A DNA stretch of 64,000 bases from Thuidium tamariscinum (taxonomy: Eukaryota > Streptophyta > Bryopsida > Hypnales > Thuidiaceae). Under the pieces are notes generated by a model. That model ran no database searches and was not told the origin of the DNA. It was given only the letters and a program-made list of their open reading frames with translations. Location: the NCBI GenBank assembly GCA_947034885.2, contig OX344753.2, positions 29,590,347 through 29,654,346 of the forward strand. The letters run 5' to 3'. The stretch's first letter is position 1. Every line of letters begins with the position of its first letter. Shown piece after piece: positions 55,848 to 64,000 of this stretch. The translations under genes and the position numbers were made by a program.

Positions 55848-58800
55848 CTAATTTGCAGTAGACTCTGTCGCAGAATCCATGTCACTAGAAGACTCTAAAG
55901 TCTCTCTACCCTCAGACGCTGATCCATCTATGAATTGTAAGACATTTAGAGCGTAAGAAGGTTTGCGTTTTTTGGATTTAGAAGTACCAAACTCAGCAAA
56001 CGCTGATGCTAATTGCTCTACATAGATTGGAAGATCGAACGGCTTCTCCGGGCTTGAGATGAGTCTTTGTCTCTTCTTCACTTCGTCCTCCATGATTACT
56101 CCGTCGTTGCTACATATGCACCAAATGCATTGTTAGATAAATGAAACATTCCAACTACAATGAAAATAGAAAATGGATATATAAAAAAACTTACTTACAG
56201 GGTTTAGGGCGCCGAACGAACTTCCGAGGCACAATCACAACAACATCTTGATCTTGTGATAAAACCACAGGTGCTGCCTTTGAACTTGGAGCCATGATCA
56301 CTGGAGCATCTACCTTCTTCATTGGCAAGAGGATGTGTTGAAAAATCCTCTTGTCTTCTTCCAACGCAACAATATGACGCCCCGTTGCACGGCATACAGT
56401 AATAGATGCACCTACCACAAACCAGAAGGTGAATCATTTTTGTAATCATTGACTACATAAAGTAGAGATGGTTTCAAGACATTCAAGAAATCAGAACTCA
56501 CCTGTAGATGCAGTACAATCAAGTACTATGTCTCCTTCATCAGTGGTGCCTTCGATGATGAACTGAATGAAGCGGGCGTCCTTCTCTCGAGCTCCGCGCC
56601 AAGCCATTCGATCCATATCATTCATCAGCATGGTGTCCTCCGTTGTGTAATTCATGAGCAGGTCATCGCGACGGAGGTCTACCTTGGCTTTCAGCATAGT
56701 TTGAGAACGCCTGAACTGAAAATTTGATTTCCCTCGATCTCCTAGATGCTTGACAAACAGTGTAATGCCAAACTTCAAAGTCTGCAAGCACAAGCAAAAC
56801 TGACATGAGAATAAGTAACAAAAAAAGTAACTAATTCATCTTCTAATGAATATTTTCAAACATTAAGAAAGTAATACCGTTTGATCTGGTTGAACTGCTG
56901 ATGTAAGGTGCATGCGGTTCATGCCCATCCACTCTTTCATCTTCCTGATGTTTGGGTACTCTTGAAGAAGTCCTGCAATGGTTTCCAAGAAGTCTTGGCC
57001 CCAAGAATGGAACACAACAATGCAGCCGTCGTCCTGCAAATGCTTGTCTGCAAATGCAAAAGCTTGAAAGATGGTAAAATACTCCTTATCTGCGTTCCAA
57101 TAAGGAATGTGCTTGGAGCCCCCAATGTCTGGTACAGGCAAGTTCTCTTGGTAGTCAAATATCATAAGATCAACTCCTGGATGCCAATTGACAACCCCAC
57201 CATAAACTCTTGCTTTTCCTACCACCATCTGCAAGTTCATTTCTTCAATATATGAGAATTTGATGAATAGAAATACAAAATAATACTCTTTTCTTGATCC
57301 AATTGAACTGCACAATACAGTGACAATGACAAAGATTACCTTCCGCAGAAACTCCATGACCTCGGTGTAACAATTTGATCCCCGTACACCTTCATTGTCT
57401 ACCACTTCTCCAATGGAGACACCCAATAGTAACTCCTCGGAGGTGACATCATCATCATCACCAAGGGCAATGACTTGGGTCCCTTGAGTGATGACTTCTT
57501 TCGTAAAGTCAGGAAGTACCGCCTTCCTCTTCAATCCTCCCTGAGATGCACCTTGCATCTGAGAACCTTCATCCAATGCTGATGAGGCTGGAGCGCCACT
57601 GCCATCTACTACTTTCTTCCCTTTTGCCCGTTCCTTCTCCTTCTCCTTCTCCTCTAACTTTGCAAGACACTCGGCTTCTTTCTTCTCCTTGTTCTCCAAA
57701 GCCAACTGAATGCGAGCAGCTTTTCTTCTATCATTAGTCTTCCTCCTTGCAATGGCCTTTTGCCTCTGCTTCTCAGTGAGGCCAACAAACTCATCAACCT
57801 CCATGGTCACGGTGCCAATTCCCTCCAAAGAATTCCGCAGCTCTACCTTAGACGGATGTGTATAAGAAATAAGGCAATCAAGGTACCACCCCCCACCACT
57901 AAGATGAGCCGTGGTGAATGTGCGAATTTGATTCGCCATGAACATGCAATCCGATGAGTTGCGGTCAAGAAATCCAGATAGAAATGGAGGAAGGTCTGCT
58001 TTCTCAATGGCACCTTTTGCTTCTAGCTCATACTTGAAGTACCTGCCATGAGCAATGATGTGGTAAGTAATAGAAGCTTGGAAGACAAACAATGATAAAG
58101 ATACAATCTACAAGCAAAACAAAAAGAAACCACATTTGAACCCAAAAAAAAATCTCATTTAAAAAGTCGTTATTTCAATTCCAGTGATGGAAATTGGGGG
58201 GTCCCAGAGGTACCTCTTGGACATCCGGCGGATCCGACGGATGTCCAAGAGGTACCGCTGGGACCCCCAAAATATTGAACATCACGGAAAAAAAAAAATA
58301 AGTAGCACAAAAAAGTTGAAATTCAGAGAGTTGTGCAATAAGTAGGAATGAAGACAATTAATTATTAGGAAGAACTCACGGAAAGAGAACCCTACGCACA
58401 GCATGATTGGCCCCCTCAAAAGTGTGGAAGTTGTCACTTTTCTTGAAGTAGTTAGCTCCTCTCAACTGTACCATGAAACCTTGATCCCAAATCTTCCTCC
58501 TCCATCCTTCCAAATAGTCCACTAACGTCTCGGGCTTTGAGGGAAGCTTCATGTTGATAGGAATGTTGTCTTGGCTTACCACCGCCTCAAAGTATTCAAG
58601 TGCAGCATCCTCAATCTGTTGTAATTGATAAACAAATTATAAACCATTCTAAGCAAACAATAGTGGTTCAATTTCAATACTCAAACATTTATAAGAATGC
58701 CTTTCTCAAATCGAATTTCAAGAATGTAGCATGTGGTGATAAGAAGTGCTTACCCCAGCATACCAGACACATCGGTTTAGAAATGGATCAAGTAGTAATT

Positions 58801-61800
58801 CAGATACTGGTTTCGGTGGGAAACGCCTTGACTCCCGTGAAAGGATGGAAGAATTCCACCACTTCAAGAACTTGATTTTATGAGCCGGAGTCGTATTGCA
58901 TATTGCAACCATCTGCAACTTCTCCAAGGTCATCTCAGGAATCTCATTTGAGATCCAATGCTTCTCCACCTACACCAGAGAAAAAAAAATTAGATTTGTA
59001 TGGGATTTTCAAGTGACATTTCTCATTTTATTATGAAATGGAGAAATTACTTACTTCTTCCAAAAATCCAGGCGTATTAGCTAGATTTGCCACCACTAAC
59101 AATTTGGACATCTTCGAGTTCAACTTTCCAGTCTTCTCTTTTGCCCCATCTCTCATTGCTTGTGCAAGACCTTCCGCAGTGTTCTTGCCCTCTGGAGTGA
59201 CCTCATTGTATTTGCGAGCAGCTGCGTCAATGGCTTGAGATATTTCTTGCTGAGAAAATCAAGTTCCTAAATGACTTGAAATTAGTACCTCAAAAATTAA
59301 TAGAAAACATTAGTCAAATGAAAATTAAGAAACATGGGAAAGGAATATCTCACCCGGAAAATAAAGGAAGTGAAGACCTCTTGTGGCATAGAATACCACG
59401 TCTTCTTGGTTTTCGGTAGTCCACACCGCTTCAACTCTGACGGCCTCAACATCTCATTGAATCGTCCAATAGGTAACAACCCATACTTCTGAACCTGGTA
59501 TATGTTGTGAATCATATTCGTCTTCACATGAGAGCCTTCCGTTGATCTGTCATACAAAACAAGTTTCTCAATGTTGTGTTCATCGTGAATCCATATTTTG
59601 AGATTTCTACTAAATTATGAATTGAAAGCATAGAAATTGAGGGTTTAGGGTATTCCATACTTGTTAATGTCATGCATGACATGCATGGTAAGCTCGATTC
59701 TGCCCTTTGTCTCCAAGACAATTGAATCCACACAATAATGCCATTTCCTGTCATTGGAGTGTCTCCTGGAAATGTAGTTCATCCATGAGATGAGACGGTG
59801 GTTACCGTCACAAACATAGAACTTCAGGTTCCTTAAGAACCTCAACTCCGGCTTCGACTCCAAATGGGCAATGAATGTACTGTTTTTTTCTTTCCAAAAT
59901 GGATCCCACTTGTCCATCTCTTCTTCGGTGAACTCGGAGCTCTCCCCAGCTTCGTTTGTTGTAGTCACATAAAAAACTGTTGCACCCTCATGGTAACCAA
60001 CTGCAAACTCGTACTCGAGCAATTCCAAATCAGAAGAAAGGGTAGGTCTCACCATCGGCATAGACACCATTCGACACAAAGGAATTTGAAGCCGGAATAA
60101 GTGATCCGGCTTCATTCTTAGGCTTGCTATTGTGTTCACGGAATCCCCTTTTTGGAACTGTCGCAAATCATCCTCCAACAAGTCCTTGTCCTCTTCTGCT
60201 ATGAAGTCATACAACACATCTTGCTCCAACACATCTTGTCCCTCCTTAGAATCCTTGGGTACACTTGAAATCTCTTGTTGAATTGTCTCTTCCGTGTTTG
60301 GAGTCTCAAGAATAGTGTCTTCTTGAGAAAGGTTGACTGGTGACACATCCATCTGCAAAATCAAAAAAGAAATCAATGTCTACAAATCTAAATGTGAGGA
60401 GTCAAAATCTAAGTCAATTCAAGATCCAATGGAAACCTATATTCTTTGAAAGTATACATAAAGAAAACTTTAGTAATTTATAAAATTTCAATAGGGTTTT
60501 ATATAAAATATGTATAGTTTAAAATAAAGCTAAATCCACTTAGTCTATCTCTATATCCCCTTCTGAGTCTGAGCTCAAGTAGATGAACATTGGCTCCTGT
60601 GGACCTGTAGGACCACTATGAGTACACATACAAAACTCTTGTTGTGGTGGACCATCTACTGTGATAGAGGTTTGTGACTCTGAGCTATACTCAGTGTCAA
60701 AGCTCTCTAGAGACGTGAATCTTCCTCTCTTATACAGAATCTCTAATTGCCTTGCAAAATGTCATTTACTGCGAGCCCTGATGTCACTCACTCGACTCGT
60801 CACTGAACTCTCAAAGGCATCTGCTGCTTGCGATGCTGCATCCATGATGTCATCAAAACTTACCAAGTCTTCACATGGAGCTTGTGTGTCCTCTTCGGAG
60901 TCACTTGAAACATCAACATTTCGATTCACTCGTGCAGGGAACTGGGATGGACCCGCTCCATGAGTCACCAAGGCACTGTCAACTGGTGCTAAAGGTGAAG
61001 AGGCCCCTTCTTCACGTCCTTCCTGTTTTCAAAATCACAGTCCCAAAAAAATTAATTTACTTAGAAAATACATAAAGATAGAACAAATTGGAAGTCATTC
61101 ATGGACACACTTGAAAGTATAGAAGCCCATTACTAAGAGATAGATGATCTCAGGGTTTTATAGCACTAAAGACAAGACTCCCATCATTCCAAAGACAAGA
61201 CTCCCATCATCTTGGACTTTGATTCATTCTACATTCTTTATTGGCACCATGAAATTTAGTCTAGTTAGCCATATACTTTGGAACAATAACAATAAAAATA
61301 TATGAAAGACTTCAAGCGAAGGCATTTCTAATCAAGAACATTCAAAATTCATTAACATACTACAATTCCAAAATCTATAAAATCGAAAATTTTTAGTAAA
61401 TGAAGAATCTTTGAATTCCGCTAATTCGTTGAAATCATTGTAAAATTAACCAAAATTTCATTTTTTCCAAAAAAAAAAAATATTTTATTAAATTTTGGAG
61501 TCTGGTACTTGAGACCGTGAGGTCTCCAAGATCGGGGCCCGGTGACCGTCGGATCCGACGGTCACCAGGCCACGATCTTGAAGACCTCACGGTCTCAAGT
61601 ATCAGACGCCTGTAAAGGCTTAACTAATTAAAAAAAATTATTTTCATTTTTTTTTTCTTAAAAAATATCTAAAAAATACAGCATATATATATATAAATCA
61701 AAATATTAATTTCGATTTAAAATTAATGAAAAAAAAATTAATGAAAAAATTAATGAAAAAATTTTTAAAAAAATTAATGAAATTTTTTTTTTAAATTTAA

Positions 61801-62697
61801 AAAAAAATTATAGCCGTTAGATGATGGAGATCCTGGGGTCCCCATGATCGTGGCCGGGTGACCGACGGATCCGACGGTCACCAGGCTACGATCATGGAGA
61901 CCCCAGGATCACCATCATTTGACGGCTGGAGATCCTTCTCCCACATGCAATACATGAAAACTAGAGTTCAATACTCTTAACGTATCTTCATTTTTAGATC
62001 TATAGATCATAACCGAACTTCCAAAATCCCACTTTCAAACTTAAAAATGATCGTGATAAGAGGTCTGCAACTCGCATTTGACGTCCAAAACTTCTGTAAA
62101 TAGGAGCTAGTTATCAAAATGAGATTGTGCATCGACAAAACTCCTGCCTGCCTGAGATCATCATTGAAATCCTAGCATGACCTGGTTTCATGAATGAAAT
62201 TTTGAAAAAAGAAACAAAAAATCCCCGTAGGGTTGCATTCTTCGGGGGTCCAGACTTTGGCAGTCCGAGGTAGCTTGGATCCGAGCTACCTTGGACTGCC
62301 AAAGTTTGGACCCCCAAAGTAAGCAACCCTGCGGGGATTTTTTTTAAATTCTTGATGACAGAACAACGACACCAACCGTCGGAACCTGGTTCGGAGTGAT
62401 CCCGTGTACATCGACGCAACTACTGGATTCTCTTGTCCAACCTGTTGTGGAAGTCTGGGACTTTGCAACCAAGAACTAAAGAACTCCAAACACAAAACTA
62501 AAGACGCCGACCTTGTATCCTATCGTAGGAAGACCAGGAAATCAGAGGATTCCTTCGACATGACCGAGCACTTGCGTAGGTGAGAAACAAAATGAGTTGA
62601 GTTTAACCTTGGAGCTCTTCTGCAGTTTCCTTCTTGCAGCTGGAGTTGGTGGCGTCGATGAGCCCTCCCGCGCCCGGCTTCGAGTAGTTCGTGTCAT
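55848..62697 (-). CDS. ParB-like / beta-class DNA methyltransferase-like protein, 12 exons, 1221 aa
   Basis: Exons on minus: 62,608-62,697; 60,792-61,022; 59,661-60,352; 59,354-59,546; 59,055-59,249; 58,754-58,969; 58,380-58,615; 57,340-58,042; 56,878-57,228; 56,502-56,781; 56,195-56,411; 55,848-56,109. All borders are GT/AG and all phases agree with no stop. Residues 1-107 are basic then acidic. About 287-293 read VCDGNHR inside FYVCDGNHRLISWM, the heart of a ParB/Srx-like fold. About 705-760 are a charged coiled coil. Residues 853-970 hold a motif-IV-like strand (VDLMIFDYQENLP) and DDGCIVVFHSWGQDF. About 1050-1085 hold the SAM-binding motif I (GDIVLDCTASTGASITVCRA, then GRHIVALEED). This order, catalytic motif before motif I, is the beta class of N4/N6 DNA methyltransferases. 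DPPY is replaced by DYQE, so activity is doubtful. The upstream two exons are less certain. Confidence 0.8.
58194..58270. repeat. intronic hairpin 1, GGATCC-centred
   Basis: A near-perfect palindrome in the intron 58,043-58,379. The arms read TTGGGGG.TCCCAG, GGTACCTCTTGGACATCCG and meet at GGATCC (58,230-58,235). Only about three mismatches and one extra base were seen. Confidence 0.92.
61500..61607. repeat. intronic hairpin 2, GGATCC-centred
   Basis: Arms of about 51 nt: GTCTG.TACTTGAGACCGTG, then AGGTCT.CAAGATCG and GGTGACCGTC, meeting at GGATCC (61,551-61,556). About five mismatches. Poly-A/T rich DNA lies on both sides. Confidence 0.93.
61813..61925. repeat. intronic hairpin 3, GGATCC-centred
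   Basis: Arms of about 54 nt: GCCGT.A.ATGATGG, then GATCCTGGGGTC and CCATGATCGT, then GGTGACCG.C, meeting at GGATCC (61,867-61,872). The inner 10-12 bases of each arm are shared with hairpin 2; the outer parts differ. Confidence 0.93.
62215..62345. repeat. intronic hairpin 4, GGATCC-centred
   Basis: Arms of about 62 nt: AAAAATCCCCG.AGGGTTGC, then GGGGGTCCA.ACTTTGGCAG, then TCC.AGGTAGCT, meeting at GGATCC (62,277-62,282). About seven mismatches. Confidence 0.93.
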
Positions 62698-63869
62698 CCT
62701 TGTGTCCTGAGTAGAAGCAGAAGAATCTCAAACATGCGCATGGAAGTGAAAATGAGAGCACAGGTCCTCCGACGCTCAGAATCCAGCTCCGAAGTGGATC
62801 AGTTTCTCGAGGTCAGGAGCCTTGTAAGCGAAAGCCTTGCATGCCAGGCAGGCACCAGAATGGCAACATTCCCTGTCAGGATAAGAAATCCGAAACATTC
62901 TCTCCGAATGCGAGGTGGATACGCGCCGCGGGTGATCCGCGAAGGCGAGGATCCCATGTCGATCTGTATTCTTTGCTCCTGGTCTCTCCGCGCGCCGCAA
63001 GCCTCCCGAGATTTTAGTTTTCTAAATCTGCAGATTCTCAACGGACCTCCCGAGGCACTTTTTGACAGACTGAAGCAGCCGCATGATAATGTGATATTAC
63101 GAGGTGATAATACGGAGGTGCCGTGACGTGGCCTGTCACTGCTGACGTGGCACGCAGTAACAGGGCAGGACCCATATGAGTCCAATTTTTGTCCTCCTTG
63201 TGCCACGTCAGAACGAATGCGTGTCAATTTCTTATTCGTCATGAGGTAATCCAGTTTTCAAATTTAATTTTTTAATGGCATTGTCAATACAGATGATGGA
63301 ATATCAAAATCAACTTTTAAGTAGAATTTAATTAATGCATAATCATTCTTCATTTTTTGGTCAAGAAAAGATTTCCTATTGATGTTAATGATTTTTTTTG
63401 TGCCTCTAACAGCTATATATTTAGTGGTGAATGATTAAATTTTGGTTATTCTTTAATCTAGTTGTTCCTTTGTCGGTTATTTGTCCTCTTTGTCTTGAAT
63501 TAAGGTTGGTATAGGTTTGGATACTTTTGAATACGTCAATACTATAGCCAAGCTCAAAATGAAAAGAAAATCGTATATGGTAGTCTATTAAGAGCATCTT
63601 GAAATATTGAATCTTACAGATCCTCAACGAAAAGGCTAAGCTTTGTACACTGAATTCTTAGCTCTCGACATAAGATATCTCTCTCATAAGTAGTGAAAGT
63701 GTATACATTACACCCTTCAAATTCCTATTCCGCCTTCAATAATCTAATTGAGATGCGTACATCAAAATTCTGGAAGATATAAAATACCGTGACACTCTTC
63801 CAAAAGTTGCGGAGATAACAAAATTGAAGAGGCAACACTAAAGTAAAGAAATTTTCTAGCGGATCTTAC
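62698..63869. promoter_or_regulatory. upstream region of the methyltransferase-like gene
   Basis: The first 500 bp are clearly more GC-rich and CpG-rich than the flanks (CGCGCCGCGGGTGATCCGCG near 62,920), as expected for a promoter or a CpG-rich 5' region. Long frames on both strands here (62,734-63,242) follow from this composition and have no family match. The rest is AT-rich and without a gene. Confidence 0.45.
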
Positions 63870-64000
63870 AGTTCTGTAACTCTGTGCTGTTCCACCTGCC
63901 TCAATATTGGTATTGGCTTCGTACATCTCCTGGACTGCTTCACCGTCGTGGATCTGGTCCTCCTCCTCCCCACCAGTGCTCTCTCCTTCGAAGCGAAGGG
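63870..64000 (-). CDS. exon of an unrecognised gene cut by the window edge
   Basis: The minus frame is open from the edge and reads RFEGESTGGEEEDQIHDGEA, VQEMYEANTNIEAGG and TAQSYRT, then meets a good GTAAGATC donor at 63,869. The acidic composition and the donor make an exon plausible. No family is recognised, and no matching downstream exon could be fixed within 63-63.8 kb. Confidence 0.4.

Larger units (their letters stand above)
61023..62607 (-). other. first intron of the methyltransferase-like gene
   Basis: A 1.58-kb intron, very AT-rich, between the basic first exon and the second exon. It holds three of the four GGATCC-centred hairpins. No coding sequence is seen in it. The donor (AAG|GTTAAA) is weaker than the gene's other donors. 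Confidence 0.6.

Noticed and set aside
60762-60791. Stop codon in the second exon of the methyltransferase-like gene (frame ending RARSK)
   Set aside because: A strong in-phase donor (CGA|GTGAGT) at 60,791 removes it by splicing, so the gene need not be called broken.
62734-63242. Frames on both strands upstream of the methyltransferase-like gene
   Set aside because: GC-rich promoter-like DNA without family similarity. The two frames overlap and neither leads to an exon border.

Overview
The window is nuclear DNA of a land plant. The evidence is spliced genes with plant-type ribosomal L31 and RNase P p29 sequences, and CACTA transposons carrying the plant-specific Tnp2, DUF4218, DUF4216 and Transposase_24-like parts. 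A non-seed plant (bryophyte or lycophyte) is my best guess, from the unusual methyltransferase-like gene and the transposon protein style; no single sequence proves it. Most of the window is repeats. Few host genes are present.

Layout. 1-8.2 kb: an orphan RPL31 exon (minus) and an intact two-exon POP4/Rpp29 gene (minus), then repeats and weakly featured DNA. 8.2-12.8 kb: a worn-out unknown gene, a 67-bp tandem array, and GC-rich 'gcgcggac' DNA mixed with three hairpin-forming units. 12,890-28,888: a complete-ended 16-kb CACTA transposon with matching ends and a TTA target duplication. Its two genes are divergent: ORF1 (Transposase_24-like) on minus and Tnp2 on plus. A 3.66-kb TG...CA element (family B) sits inside it. 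29-34 kb: AT-rich intergenic DNA, a second GC-rich array and a 173-bp tandem repeat. 33.9-39.18 kb: a host-type gene of unknown function with a 5' intron holding a 3.9-kb TG...CA element (family A) and an exon cut by a second CACTA element starting at 39,182. 39.2-54 kb: that second CACTA. Its ORF1 (minus) carries an FCP1/NIF-like HAD domain between the Transposase_24-like part and a C-terminal DUF8039-like part. One of its introns holds a second family A copy, which itself holds a second family B copy. 54.3-55.1 kb: a 731-bp inverted-repeat element. 55.8-62.7 kb: a 12-exon minus-strand gene whose exon phases all agree, encoding 1221 residues with a ParB-like patch and a beta-class DNA methyltransferase-like domain. 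Four long GGATCC-centred hairpins lie in two of its introns. The right edge cuts one exon of a further minus-strand gene.

How it fits together. The two CACTA elements would each encode a DNA-binding/accessory protein (ORF1) and, in the first, a catalytic Tnp2; both have stops and look inactive. Families A and B have TG...CA ends, 5-bp target duplications, one TATA-like box and no internal terminal repeats, so I read them as giant solo LTRs. They are fossils, with family A still carrying a 645-codon frame in one copy. The host genes that look functional are POP4 and the methyltransferase-like gene.
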